Assembly: GCA_964604165.1 (NCBI GenBank) | Contig: CAZRYF010000002.1 | Location: forward strand, 62,001-126,000 | Direction: 5' to 3' | Length of the DNA: 64,000 nucleotides | Origin: JAYZDK01 sp964604165 | Lineage (GTDB): Bacteria > Myxococcota_A > UBA796 > CAJQPC01 | Part shown: positions 10,433 through 19,790 of the stretch, piece by piece | Layout of the letters: every line of letters begins with the position of its first letter | Numbering within the stretch: position 1 is the first letter of the stretch | The notes under the pieces: generated by a model | What the model saw: the letters and a program-made list of their open reading frames with translations, nothing else | Database searches by the model: none | What the model was told of the DNA's origin: nothing | Program-made: the position numbers and the translations under genes

Positions 10433-11296
10433 TCACCCCTTTCCTCCCAAGGCCCTGACCACTTCTTCGAACACCGCCTCTTCCATTCTCTTCGGGACCG
10501 GCGGCCGACCGAAAGTAGAGACAAGGCGCGCAACCCGCAGGTCGGCTTGCGCGGAGATGCCGCTCGCGGTCGGCCGAGCGCAGCCGGAACAACCCCGGCA
10601 CGCATCCGGAAGGTCCGCACCGGGTTCCAGGGCCCGGGCCACGGATTCCGGCGGTCCTCCGTAGCGCAAAAGTCCCATGCGACGCAGGTTCTCCGCCTCC
10701 TCGGGCGGCAGATCCCGCACGTTGCCCAGATCCCGGGCGTGCTTTGTGATGGTCGCCGTGTGTTCCAAGGTCTCCAGGCGACAGAAGGCCTCCAGGATCG
10801 TGGTGCCCACACAGACCGCCCCATGGCGATCCATCAGCACTGCATCATGGCCCCGCATCGCCGCACCCACAGAGTCGGCCAGGTCATCCGTGCCCGTGGT
10901 CGCATAGTCCAGGGTGGGTACCACACCGAGGGTCATCACGACCTCTGGCAGCACGCACCGGGCCAGAGTCTGTCCGGCCAAGGTGAACGCAATCGCCATG
11001 GGGGGATGGGCGTGCACCACCGACCGCACATCCGGCCGGATTCGGTAGCACGCGAGGTGCATGGCCATCTCCGAGGTGGGTTCCCCGGCGCCTCGGACCT
11101 TCTTGCCTGCGGAGTCGATCACAACCAACTGCGAGTCTTCCAAGAGTCCCTTGTGGCAGCCCGCCTGGGTGCACAGGATGTTGCCGTCCGGCAAACGGGC
11201 CGAAAGGTTGCCGTCCATGGCCACCAACAATCCCCGCTCGTAGCAAAGATGAGAGAAGCGGATCATCTCCGCCCGAAGTTCGCGTTCGGTGGCCAT
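10433..11296 (-). CDS. Class II aldolase/adducin-family protein with C-terminal Cys cluster
   Basis: A 287-residue protein whose first ~200 residues match class II aldolases (fuculose-phosphate aldolase, MtnB, AraD). The hallmark zinc ligands appear as HAHPP near residue 95, with a further His in MDRHGAV (about 157); GNLSAR near residue 30 is the phosphate-binding segment. Such enzymes split or dehydrate phosphorylated sugars with Zn2+. Unusually, about 85 extra residues follow, containing CRGCSGC near 236-242 and a helix; that could bind metal but is not part of the standard family. It lies 15 bp downstream of gpsA on the same strand, probably in one operon. The substrate is unknown. Confidence 0.85.
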   Translation of the reverse strand: MATERELRAEMIRFSHLCYERGLLVAMDGNLSARLPDGNILCTQAGCHKGLLEDSQLVVIDSAGKKVRGAGEPTSEMAMHLACYRIRPDVRSVVHAHPPMAIAFTLAGQTLARCVLPEVVMTLGVVPTLDYATTGTDDLADSVGAAMRGHDAVLMDRHGAVCVGTTILEAFCRLETLEHTATITKHARDLGNVRDLPPEEAENLRRMGLLRYGGPPESVARALEPGADLPDACRGCSGCARPTASGISAQADLRVARLVSTFGRPPVPKRMEEAVFEEVVRALGGKG

Positions 11297-11311
11297 TTCG
11301 AGGGAAGGTAA

Positions 11312-12313
11312 TCAGTCCAACTCGCTGCGTCGCTGCCGCTCCAACAAGTCGCCAAGGGCTTCCGGCACGGGCTTGGCCTCATACAACATCAAGTAGATCT
11401 GCTCGGTGATGGGCATGTCGACCCCCAGACGCAGCCCGAGGTTTCGCCCGGACCGGGCCGTCACCACCCCTTCCGCCACCTGCCCGAGCTGCTCGAGAAT
11501 CTCCTCCAAAGGACGGCCCTGCCCCAGGGCAAGGCCCACGCGGCGGTTGCGAGACAAGTCCCCGGTACAGGTCAAGACAAGATCCCCCATGCCGGCCAGT
11601 CCGGCCAGGGTCAAAGGGTTGGCGCCACGGGCCACCGCCAGACGGGTGATCTCCGCCAGCCCCCGGGTGATCAGCGCGGCACGGGCGTTCATTCCCAGGC
11701 CCGCCCCATCACAGATGCCACAGGCGATGGCCATGACGTTCTTCAGGGATCCCCCCATTTCCACGCCAATGATGTCCGTGGAATGGTAGACCCGAAAGCG
11801 GCCCCCATGGAATGCCTCCGCCACCTTGTGGGCCACGTCCTCGTTGCTGCCAGCGACCACTACGGCCGTAGGTAGATCCCGGGCCACTTCAAAAGCAAAA
11901 GACGGCCCGGAGAGCACCGTAAAGAGTTGGGGGTCGTGTTCGATCAACGTCTCCACGAGCACCTCATCCATGGTCATGAGCGTGCCCTGCTCCACTCCTT
12001 TGGCCGCACAACAAACAAGCGCATCCTTCGAAACAAACCCAGCAGCGTTCCCCATGACCTCCCGCACCGCCTGAGACGGCACCACCACCACCACCAATTC
12101 TGCGCCCGTAACCGCAGCCTCCAAGTCAGAAAGCAGCGCCATCCCCTCCGGAAACGAGACCCCCGGCAGGTACTGGCTGTTTTCATTGGCTTCCCGGTGG
12201 CAAATCGCCCGCGCGGAATCACGCTCCCACAGGCGGACGGCGTGGCCCGATCGGGCCAACTGCATCGCCAGAGCCGTGCCCCAGGATCCCCCCCCAAGTA
12301 CGGTGGCACGCAT
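11312..12313 (-). CDS. gpsA: Glycerol-3-phosphate dehydrogenase [NAD(P)+]
   Basis: A 333-residue cytoplasmic enzyme that reduces dihydroxyacetone phosphate to sn-glycerol-3-phosphate, the backbone for phospholipids. The Rossmann nucleotide site is at the very N-terminus (VLGGGSWGTALA). Family signatures follow: PSQAVREV, the AAKGVEQG motif, LSGPSFAFEVA, GGSLKNVMAI with the catalytic Lys, and AGMGDLVLTCTG. Its length is normal. It starts 2 bases after the AAA+ gene ends, so the two are cotranscribed. No defect is seen. Confidence 0.97.
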   Translation of the reverse strand: MRATVLGGGSWGTALAMQLARSGHAVRLWERDSARAICHREANENSQYLPGVSFPEGMALLSDLEAAVTGAELVVVVVPSQAVREVMGNAAGFVSKDALVCCAAKGVEQGTLMTMDEVLVETLIEHDPQLFTVLSGPSFAFEVARDLPTAVVVAGSNEDVAHKVAEAFHGGRFRVYHSTDIIGVEMGGSLKNVMAIACGICDGAGLGMNARAALITRGLAEITRLAVARGANPLTLAGLAGMGDLVLTCTGDLSRNRRVGLALGQGRPLEEILEQLGQVAEGVVTARSGRNLGLRLGVDMPITEQIYLMLYEAKPVPEALGDLLERQRRSELD

Positions 12314-12315
12314 GG

Positions 12316-13809
12316 TTACCCCTCCTGAAACTCATCGAAGAAGTCGATGCGGCGGCGATCCATGGTGGCGGGACGGGTTCGAGGACGAGCCCACTCCCGA
12401 AGGTCCTTGAGGGCATCGTCCATCGTGATGGCCAAGGGAACGGTGTCACGGATGACGCGAAGCAGATCCCGATCCCGAAGCTCCCTCTTTCCATCTGAAA
12501 AGGCATGAAAAAGGGCCTCCACCACCACCTGCTCCAGCTCAGCCCCTGAGTACTTTTCGGTTTCCTCTGCACATTGAAGCAGATCAAAGGCCTCGGGGTC
12601 CCGATCTCGAGCCACCAGGTGAATCTCCAGGACTTCCAATCGCTCGTGAACATCCGGCAAGTCCACGAAGAAGATCTCATCGAAACGGCCCTTGCGGAGC
12701 AGCTCCGGGGGCAAGACCCGCACCTCGTTGGCGGTACCTACAACAAAGACCGGCTTCTTCTTCTCCTGCATCCAGGTGAGAAAGACACCCAACGCCCGCG
12801 CTCCGCCTGCATCCCCACCGCTTAGAAACGCCTTCTCCAGCTCGTCAATCCACAGCACCACCGGCGCCATGGATTCCGCGATTCGAATCACGTCCTGGAG
12901 AGATTCCTGCTCCCGTCCGCCCCCCCCAAACACAGCCCCCACATCCAACCGGAGAAGCGGAATCTCAAAGAGGCTCGCCACAGCCTTGGCGGAGAGAGAC
13001 TTTCCACAGCCTTGCACACCGAGGAGAAAGACCCCCCGCGGTTCCGGGAGTCCAAACTCCCGGGCCTGATCAGAAAAAGCCAGGGCCCTCTGCTTCAACC
13101 AGGCCTTTAGGTTTCCAAGTCCGCCCACAAACCCAAAGGCCGGTGGGGACTCATAGAGTTCCAGAAAACGGGTTCGGCGAATCGCTTGCTGCTTGATCTC
13201 GGCCAACTTCACCAGGCCCTCGGGGCCAAAAGCCGCTTCGGACTGGAGAATCGCGGCATACGACCGCTGAACCTCTCGCTCGGTGAGCCCCTGGGAAGCC
13301 CGGATGAAAGCCAGGCGCTCCTTGCCCTGCAGCTCCACATCGGCCCGGCCCAGGGCCACATCCAACAAGGCGCCGATCTCGTCCCGAGACGGAAGAGGCA
13401 CATCAAGGATCAAGAGGTCCTTTGCCAGGGACGGACAATCCAAGAAGCGAGGGGAGACAAGCACCACAGCCTGCCCTCGCCTCTGCAGGGTCTCCACGCG
13501 ATCCCGCAGGTGGCGCACCACCTCCGGATCTTCCAGTGAAGGACCCGGATCTTCAAACAGGAACAACCCCGGTTCCTCCACATCACCAAGCGCCACCAGG
13601 GCCTTCGATGCACTTCGGGTGTCTTCAACAGGTGCGTCCACACCACACCGCAGGCCCTCCGTGGCGCGCCAACGCCACAGCGTCCAACCCTGATCCTTCA
13701 CCAGGTTGCGAAGTCCGCGCTCCAACCGACCCTCTTCGTGCGTGACCAGAAGAAGAACCGGGTGACGAGCCTGGACCCGGAGCGCAATGCCTTCGAGCAG
13801 GTCCTCCAT
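12316..13809 (-). CDS. AAA+ ATPase, Ycf46-like
   Basis: A 497-residue AAA+ protein resembling cyanobacterial Ycf46. The N-terminal ~240 residues form a divergent domain (ARHPVLLLVTHEEGRLERGL...) typical of that group. The ATPase core then has Walker A GVQGCGKS (about 263), Walker B VVLWIDELEKAF, sensor 1 VVGTANEV and Arg-finger region LLRKGRFDE. Ycf46-type proteins are linked to inorganic carbon or photosynthesis control in cyanobacteria; the role elsewhere is unknown. Start: ATG 13809 gives the usual short leader before LLEGIALRV; a second ATG ten codons upstream (13839) is also possible. It heads the run into gpsA, the aldolase and the secreted protein. Confidence 0.88.
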   Translation of the reverse strand: MEDLLEGIALRVQARHPVLLLVTHEEGRLERGLRNLVKDQGWTLWRWRATEGLRCGVDAPVEDTRSASKALVALGDVEEPGLFLFEDPGPSLEDPEVVRHLRDRVETLQRRGQAVVLVSPRFLDCPSLAKDLLILDVPLPSRDEIGALLDVALGRADVELQGKERLAFIRASQGLTEREVQRSYAAILQSEAAFGPEGLVKLAEIKQQAIRRTRFLELYESPPAFGFVGGLGNLKAWLKQRALAFSDQAREFGLPEPRGVFLLGVQGCGKSLSAKAVASLFEIPLLRLDVGAVFGGGGREQESLQDVIRIAESMAPVVLWIDELEKAFLSGGDAGGARALGVFLTWMQEKKKPVFVVGTANEVRVLPPELLRKGRFDEIFFVDLPDVHERLEVLEIHLVARDRDPEAFDLLQCAEETEKYSGAELEQVVVEALFHAFSDGKRELRDRDLLRVIRDTVPLAITMDDALKDLREWARPRTRPATMDRRRIDFFDEFQEG

Positions 13810-13898
13810 GCCCCAAGGATACCAGCCCGGGACCTCCATGCCCTATCAGGATCCACATTCGCCCCTTCCAGAGGCAGGTTCCGGGTTAGAAGCACTCC

Positions 13899-14906
13899 AT
13901 GAAAGTCGGGATTGCCGTCAGCCGAGCCCGGGCCATTGAGCCCACTTGGACCACCGCCCACCTGGCGAGCGCTCTGTTGTCGGAGGGACACGCCGTTCGG
14001 GTGATTGAACCCTGGGATTTCGAGATTGACGAGCAGGGCCGGGCGGTCGCAAGGGCCCATGCTTTTGACTCCAAGCACGTCACCCCCAAGTCCTTTTGCC
14101 AGGAGTTGGGGCTCCGAATGGCCAGGCGCTGCTACGAGGACCTCTCCGGTCTCGACGCCCTGGTTCTCCGGGTCAACCCCCTGGACCTGGGGGTCCTGTC
14201 CTTTGCCTTGTTGGCCCAGCAGTCGGGCGTCTGCGTGGTCAACGACCCCAGCTCCCTGGTGGCGGTGTCCCACAAGGCCTTTCTGGCCTCCCTGTCCGGG
14301 GTGCCCCGCCCCAAGACCCTGGTGACCCGCTCCCGGGCCATGTGCCACAACTTCGCCAGTGGGTTTGAAGACGGAGTTGTGGTCAAGCCAGCCCGGGCTT
14401 CCGGCGGGCGAGGGGTCCAATGGATCCGCCGGGGAAAGCCGGGACACCTGGACCTCGCCATCGACGAAGCCCGCTCCTACGGGGACGGCTACCTGGTGAT
14501 CCAGGAGTACCTGGAAGAGGCGGTCGCTGGAGAGAAGCGGCTGCTCTGGATCGGCGGAGGCATCATGGGAGCCTACTTGCGCGAACGGGCACCGGGGGAA
14601 TTCCGACACAACTTGAAGCGGGGCGGCACCCCCAAGCCCACAGAGATCACACAAGAGGAACACGCGCTGGTGGAGGCGGTGAGTCCCGTCCTGAAGAAAC
14701 AGGGAGTCTGGATCGCCGGCCTGGACGTCATTGGCGGAAAACTGGTGGAGGTGAACACTCTGAACCCCGGCGGATTCCACTTCATTCAGGAGCACACAGA
14801 GAAGCACTTGGCTCCCCAACTGGTTGCGTCCCTGTTGGAGCGGATAAGGGGGGGTGAGCCCCTCCAGGAATCCCCCCGTTCAGGGTCGTTTCCTGAAGTT
14901 GCCTAA
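13899..14906 (+). CDS. ATP-grasp ligase (RimK/glutathione synthetase-like)
   Basis: A 335-residue cytoplasmic ATP-grasp enzyme. The N-terminal pre-ATP-grasp domain begins MKVGIAVSRARAIEPTWTT. ATP-grasp elements follow: the ADP-binding Lys in GVVVKPARASGGRGV, YLVIQEYLEEA, and the Mg-binding VEVNTLNPGGFHF at the end. These match glutathione synthetase and RimK relatives, which join a carboxylate to an amine through an acyl-phosphate. The acceptor is unknown, and no gshA partner is seen nearby. The pentapeptide-repeat gene begins directly after its TAA (TAAATG), so the two are likely cotranscribed. Confidence 0.85.
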   Translation: MKVGIAVSRARAIEPTWTTAHLASALLSEGHAVRVIEPWDFEIDEQGRAVARAHAFDSKHVTPKSFCQELGLRMARRCYEDLSGLDALVLRVNPLDLGVLSFALLAQQSGVCVVNDPSSLVAVSHKAFLASLSGVPRPKTLVTRSRAMCHNFASGFEDGVVVKPARASGGRGVQWIRRGKPGHLDLAIDEARSYGDGYLVIQEYLEEAVAGEKRLLWIGGGIMGAYLRERAPGEFRHNLKRGGTPKPTEITQEEHALVEAVSPVLKKQGVWIAGLDVIGGKLVEVNTLNPGGFHFIQEHTEKHLAPQLVASLLERIRGGEPLQESPRSGSFPEVA

Positions 14907-15335
14907 ATGAGAAAAAATCCCATGGAAAGCAAACGACCGGTGACAAGGAAAAAGGTGCAGGACATGCTTCGTCGCAAGCTCGTTCTCGACGGATTGGACA
15001 TGCGCGGCGCCAGGCTGGAGGGCATCGAGTTTGACGGGGCAAGTCTTCGTTGGGCCAAGCTTGCCGAAGCAGACCTCACGGGCTGCTCCTTCCGTAAGGC
15101 AGACCTGACAGGTGCATCTCTATGGAATGCAAACCTAAGTGGCGCTGTTTTCGAACGTGCCATCCTCGATGACGCGGACCTCGACATGGCGATCATCGAG
15201 GGCTGCACCTTCAAGGGCGCCCGTATTCGCAAGGCCATTTTTCCTGACGCCACCGAGCACATCGACCAGATTCACAACTCGGTCCGCACCGGAAATCCGG
15301 TCCGCCAGGCGGCGGGGACGGGGGATGCAAACTAA
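14907..15335 (+). CDS. Pentapeptide-repeat protein
   Basis: A small protein of 142 residues (137 if the ATG at 14922 is used). From about residue 35 to 105 it consists of A(D/N)LxG-type pentapeptides (ARLEG, ADLTG, ADLTG, ASLWN, ANLSG, AILDD), which fold as a right-handed quadrilateral beta-helix. Short proteins of this kind include DNA mimics that protect gyrase, but nothing here shows that role. Its last 11 bases overlap the sigma-factor gene, so expression is coupled to it. Function unknown. Confidence 0.85.
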   Translation: MRKNPMESKRPVTRKKVQDMLRRKLVLDGLDMRGARLEGIEFDGASLRWAKLAEADLTGCSFRKADLTGASLWNANLSGAVFERAILDDADLDMAIIEGCTFKGARIRKAIFPDATEHIDQIHNSVRTGNPVRQAAGTGDAN

Positions 15336-15852
15336 AGCGGCCAGCTCCACGGTAGCCAACGCAACCGACGAGGAACTCTCTGCGGCGTCCAGGCGCCGCA
15401 TGCATGCAGCCACCCGGGAGCTGGTGCACCGCCACGCGGAACCCACGTTTGCAATCTGTTCCCGGTGGCTCTCGGACAATGAAGCCGCCAGCGCGGCCTG
15501 TGTGGAGATCTTCTCCCAAGCCTTCAACACCCTGGACCCGGAACAACCTTTTCGCCTGACCCTTCTGCGCATTGCCACCCGCTACCTGGAAGCCATGGAT
15601 GTGCCCGCCCGGGTGGATCAGAACCGCGAGGGAAAGAACAGCCTCGAAACGCTTCTCTCTCGGTGCCTCTCCGCCCTGGAGCCAGAACACCGGCTGATTC
15701 TCCTTCTGCGCGACCTCTCCGGCCTCTCCATCGAAGGCATCTCCAAGGTGCTTGAGATTCCGGAGGCCACCTCCATGGCCCGGCTGTCCCGCGCCCGCAC
15801 AGAGCTGGCCCGGCAGGTCTCCCGAAACTCGACCCCAGCAGACGTGGTCTGA
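15325..15852 (+). CDS. ECF-like RNA polymerase sigma factor
   Basis: A 175-residue protein with sigma-70-family layout. The N-terminal helices (LVHRHAEPTFAICSRWLSD, DNEAASAACVEIFSQAF) correspond to a divergent region 2. The C-terminal region 4 is clear: LEPEHRLILLLRDLSGLSIEGI followed by the helix-turn-helix SKVLEIPEATSMARLSRAR. It would direct RNA polymerase to a small regulon. The following gene begins on the base after its stop and looks like its anti-sigma factor, the usual ECF arrangement. Region 2 is weak, so it may be an unusual ECF group. Confidence 0.82.
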   Translation: MQTKAASSTVANATDEELSAASRRRMHAATRELVHRHAEPTFAICSRWLSDNEAASAACVEIFSQAFNTLDPEQPFRLTLLRIATRYLEAMDVPARVDQNREGKNSLETLLSRCLSALEPEHRLILLLRDLSGLSIEGISKVLEIPEATSMARLSRARTELARQVSRNSTPADVV

Positions 15853-16803
15853 ATGGACGACTTTTTCGCCGCCATGCGCCTCTCCGCCCTGCTGGACGGG
15901 GACTTGGAGGGATCCGACAAGGAGGTGGTGGAAAAGGCCGTACACGAGAGTCCCAAGCTCCGGGTAGCCTACAGCCGCATGATGACCGCCGTGGAGCTGG
16001 TGCGCTCCCAGGGGAACCTCCCCCCGCCGGAGGACCTGGAGCAGCGCATTCTGGACCGTCTCCGAGCCGATGGCGCCATGGGAACCGCCTGGGCGGACCG
16101 GGCCCCCAGCCGGCGTGTTTTGGCGGCGGGAACGGCCCTATTGGGAGGAATGGGGCTTGTCTGGGCCCAGTGGCCTGCCCCCTCCCCCGTGTCCGATGCG
16201 CTGCTGCCAGAAGAGGCTCCCGCAACAGCCGGAGCCGCTGGAGCCGCCGGAGCCGCTTCCCCAGAGCCCGTAGCAGCTCCGGCGGTAGAGCTCCCAGCGG
16301 AAGCGCTTCGGGAGCGCTCTGCCGCCCGAGCCGAAGCCATGACCCGGGCCCGTGACCGGGCCCAGACCAAGGAAATCAAGCGCCCCAAACCGGGCCGACC
16401 GGTGCCCACACCCGGTTTTGTTGCTGCTGCGCCCACCACGCCGGTGCCCAAATGGGAGGACGCAGTAAAGGAGGCGTCAGCATCCCTGGTGGAGCCCTTG
16501 GACCGGGCCCCGGAACGAACCACCCTGCGCCTCTACCCTTCCAAGCCAGACGCACTCTACGTCCTGGATGGCTGGGTGGCCCACACCCGGGGCGAGATGA
16601 GGGTTGGCTCCCGGGGCCTTCGAGTGTTCAGCAGCGAAGACAACTTTGCCCGCCTGCAAATCACGCTACCGGGAGCCGGGCTGAGCACCTTCCTGGAACA
16701 GCTCAATGGCCTGGGTGCAGTCCACCAGGTGGTCCCTCCACCCCCGTCGGCCGCCACCGAAGAGACCGTCTCCCTGGACATGGAGGTTCAATACCAACCA
16801 TGA
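15853..16803 (+). CDS. Membrane anti-sigma-factor-like protein
   Basis: A 316-residue single-pass membrane protein starting on the base after the sigma-factor stop codon. Residues 1-75 form a helical domain (RLSALLDGDLEG...) as in anti-sigma factors, but without the Cys/His zinc motif. A transmembrane helix lies at about 88-106 (VLAAGTALLGGMGLVWA), then an Ala/Pro/Glu linker and a charged stretch. The C-terminal ~110 residues form a periplasmic domain (TTLRLYPSKPDALYVLDGW, LPGAGLSTFLEQLNGLG) reminiscent of DUF4349-type folds. It probably holds the sigma factor at the membrane until an envelope signal arrives (inference from order and topology). Confidence 0.78.
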   Translation: MDDFFAAMRLSALLDGDLEGSDKEVVEKAVHESPKLRVAYSRMMTAVELVRSQGNLPPPEDLEQRILDRLRADGAMGTAWADRAPSRRVLAAGTALLGGMGLVWAQWPAPSPVSDALLPEEAPATAGAAGAAGAASPEPVAAPAVELPAEALRERSAARAEAMTRARDRAQTKEIKRPKPGRPVPTPGFVAAAPTTPVPKWEDAVKEASASLVEPLDRAPERTTLRLYPSKPDALYVLDGWVAHTRGEMRVGSRGLRVFSSEDNFARLQITLPGAGLSTFLEQLNGLGAVHQVVPPPPSAATEETVSLDMEVQYQP

Positions 16804-16837
16804 GCCTTTCCCTTTTACCAGCCAGCCGAGCCGCTTC

Positions 16838-17746
16838 ATGTTTCCCAATCTGACCTCCATCCAGGTGGAAGGCTTTGCCGAGCCTGTGGCCCTGCACACC
16901 TACGGGATGATGCTGCTGCTGGCATTTGGCGCTGCCTGCGCAGTGGCACATGGGAGAATCCGAAAGGTGGGAACCAACCCGGACCTGCTGCTTCCGATTC
17001 TCGCGTGGGCAATTCTCTTGGGAATCTTCGGCGCCCGTCTGCTCCACTTTCTGGGGGCAGAGCCAGGAGTCTTTCTCGCCGATCCCCTGGTGTTGTTCAA
17101 GCTGAACCAGGGGGGGATGGCCTTTTTTGGAGGGGTGATCGCGGCCACGATCGGGTGTTTGGTTGTGGCCAGGCGAAAAGGGGAGCACGTCTGGAAGTTC
17201 GCGGATGCCATTGCGCCCACGGTGTTGATTGGACTCGCTGTTGGTCGACTGGGGTGCTTTGCAGCGGGATGCTGCCATGGACGCACCTGGGACCCCGGAG
17301 AGACCTCCACTCTGTGGCAGTTGCCCGGGGGCTCCGTCTTGATGGGCACCGAATTCCCCTGGCTTGCCCTGCAGTTCAAAGCCGGCGTGGGGGTGGGCAA
17401 CATCCACGGGGTGCCGCTCTACCCCTCGCAGCTTTGGGAGGCGGGCGGCGCTTTGCTGGTCTTTGCCTTCCTTTCCTGGATCTGGATTGCCCGGCGCCGC
17501 TTCGACGGACAGGTGCTCGGTTGGCTCCTCATCTGCTACCCGCTCCTGCGGGCCACCTTGGAGACGTTTCGTGGAGACACCTTGCGAGGCGTGTCCCACT
17601 TCGGACTCCTCTCCACCTCCCAGCTGGTCTCCATTCCCGTGGCATTGGGGGGAATTGCCATCCTGGTCGTGCGCAGAAAACACGGACTCGCTCCGGAAGC
17701 ACCCTGGGAGCCGCCAGTGGATGAGGATCTGCTGTTGGACGACTAG
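16838..17746 (+). CDS. lgt: Prolipoprotein diacylglyceryl transferase
   Basis: A 302-residue integral membrane enzyme that transfers diacylglycerol from phosphatidylglycerol to the lipobox Cys of prolipoproteins. The Lgt signature is present as GLAVGRLGCFAAGCCHGR at residues 133-150, in the Cys-rich form rather than the GRIGNFIN form of E. coli. The N-terminal HTYGMM motif and C-terminal YPSQLWE and GxLxGxLxxxYxxxR-like segments (FDGQVLGWLLICYPLLR) also fit. Several hydrophobic segments match a seven-helix protein. The ATG at 16838 is chosen because the family starts just before this point; the open frame extends back inside the preceding gene. Many predicted lipoproteins in the window are its likely clients. 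Confidence 0.95.
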   Translation: MFPNLTSIQVEGFAEPVALHTYGMMLLLAFGAACAVAHGRIRKVGTNPDLLLPILAWAILLGIFGARLLHFLGAEPGVFLADPLVLFKLNQGGMAFFGGVIAATIGCLVVARRKGEHVWKFADAIAPTVLIGLAVGRLGCFAAGCCHGRTWDPGETSTLWQLPGGSVLMGTEFPWLALQFKAGVGVGNIHGVPLYPSQLWEAGGALLVFAFLSWIWIARRRFDGQVLGWLLICYPLLRATLETFRGDTLRGVSHFGLLSTSQLVSIPVALGGIAILVVRRKHGLAPEAPWEPPVDEDLLLDD

Positions 17747-17767
17747 TCGTCCGACCCGGTTTATGGC

Positions 17768-18354
17768 CTACCAGCCCGTGTCCCAGCCCGTGTCCCATTC
17801 GGCGCCAAAAAGAGGTCGCATCCCGCCCTCAGGCTCCTTTGTTTCGTACAAGCCCGCGCCCTCGCAAGAGGTGAAAACAACCTCAAAGTCTCCTGATACC
17901 CCCGCATCCCCACAGATGGCCAGGCTCAGGTACAACGAGCCACTCTCCTCTCCTTCAGCCTCCTTGAGTTCAATGGCTCCATAGAGGGGAGAGGCGTACC
18001 CGTCATACGCCCGGGGCAAATTGGCCGCCCACACGAGATCGCCCAGCCCATCCACCGTCGCCGGGGCCCCGTCCGCTGCATCCAACACCACCGTTGTGCC
18101 TTCTACCGGTTCCTCTTGAGAGAGGTAGAGAGCCACCGGGCAGTCTCGGCCTGGGTCTTCATTGACAAGGGAAAACCGCGTGTCGAGCGTCAACAGATCC
18201 TGATCACCGTCCCAGAACACCTCGAAAGAGACGCCGTCCTCGTCCACGCTCTGGAGGGTGAACCACTGGGCCACCGAACGCTCGTCTCTTTCGCCGTAGC
18301 CGCAGACCTCATCCCGATCGACGATGCAAGTGGCGATCATCAGGTAAAGAAGAA

Positions 18355-18358
<4 letters not shown>
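17768..18358 (-). CDS. Small secreted protein or lipoprotein, coupled to upstream gene
   Basis: A 196-residue protein starting with GTG at 18358 in a GTGA overlap with the upstream gene's stop. The short hydrophobic leader ILLYLMIATC ends in a lipobox-like Ile-Ala-Thr-Cys; the leader is unusually short. The body is beta-rich and acidic (CPVALYLSQEEPVEGTT, ESGSLYLSLAICGDAG) and ends in two WDTGW-type repeats. Several Cys residues suggest disulfides outside the cytoplasm. I do not recognise a family. Its stop is 21 bp from the convergent lgt stop. Confidence 0.7.
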
Positions 18359-19130
<772 letters not shown>

Positions 19131-19196
19131 GACGCCTCCTTCTGTCCAATCTGACGCGAAGGAGCCACCCTCGCAACCCGCACCACCGCTTTGCCG

Positions 19197-19790
19197 CTAT
19201 CGCTTCCGCCAGGGGGCGCAGGCCCATAGGGTGAGGTCGGGTTCCACCTTGTGGTGGTCCCCTGCAAGCACACACAACTCCGCCCCCTTGCACGCCTTTT
19301 CCACCCCCGGTCCCGGCATGGCCTCTCCCGCGAAAGCCACCACCCGCTCCTGAGCCTCGAAGCGCCAGGCCAGTCCCCAGTTGGGTTGCTGCACGGGGAA
19401 ACTTCGGCTGCGAAACGGTCCAATGACCAGGTCCGCACCAGGGTGTTCTGCCTCGATCTCCAGGGGAAAGCCAAGAGAAGGTTCCGCCTGGGCCCACGCA
19501 GCCACCAGGGAAGGAAGTCGCTCGTTCGCCAAAGCATGAAACAGGGTCAGAGGCTTCTCACGCTGGCTCCCGGAGAGCAGGGATAGAAAGGCATAGACCC
19601 CAGACACCCGTCGAGCAGCCCCCGACGTAAAGACGATAGCGTCTGGCCCCTGAGCTGGAAGCTCCATGGCCTCCCACAAAGTGGCCACACCATCACTGCA
19701 GTCCACCAGCACACAACCCCGAGGGTGGAGCAGCACATGGGAGGCGCCTACCTCCAAGACCTCCAGGCTGCCCTTGGTCCACCGCCTCAT
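19197..19790 (-). CDS. Degenerate RNase Z-like metallo-beta-lactamase-fold protein
   Basis: A 197-residue protein that follows the shape of RNase Z/MBL-fold enzymes: an early strand pair (HVLLHPRGCVLVDCSDG), a segment IVFTSGAARRVSGVYAFLSLLSG where active enzymes carry HxHxDHxxG, and a later stretch VVAFAGEAMPGPG that corresponds to the YSGDT region. The metal-binding His residues are missing in the key motif, so it is probably not a metallo-hydrolase. The ATG overlaps the upstream hydrolase stop by 4 bases (ATGA). The fold assignment is by eye and moderately certain; function unknown. Confidence 0.65.
   Translation of the reverse strand: MRRWTKGSLEVLEVGASHVLLHPRGCVLVDCSDGVATLWEAMELPAQGPDAIVFTSGAARRVSGVYAFLSLLSGSQREKPLTLFHALANERLPSLVAAWAQAEPSLGFPLEIEAEHPGADLVIGPFRSRSFPVQQPNWGLAWRFEAQERVVAFAGEAMPGPGVEKACKGAELCVLAGDHHKVEPDLTLWACAPWRKR

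Noticed and set aside
9743..11311. 522-residue plus-strand open frame
   Set aside because: Antisense to the class II aldolase and the secreted protein, both supported by motifs.
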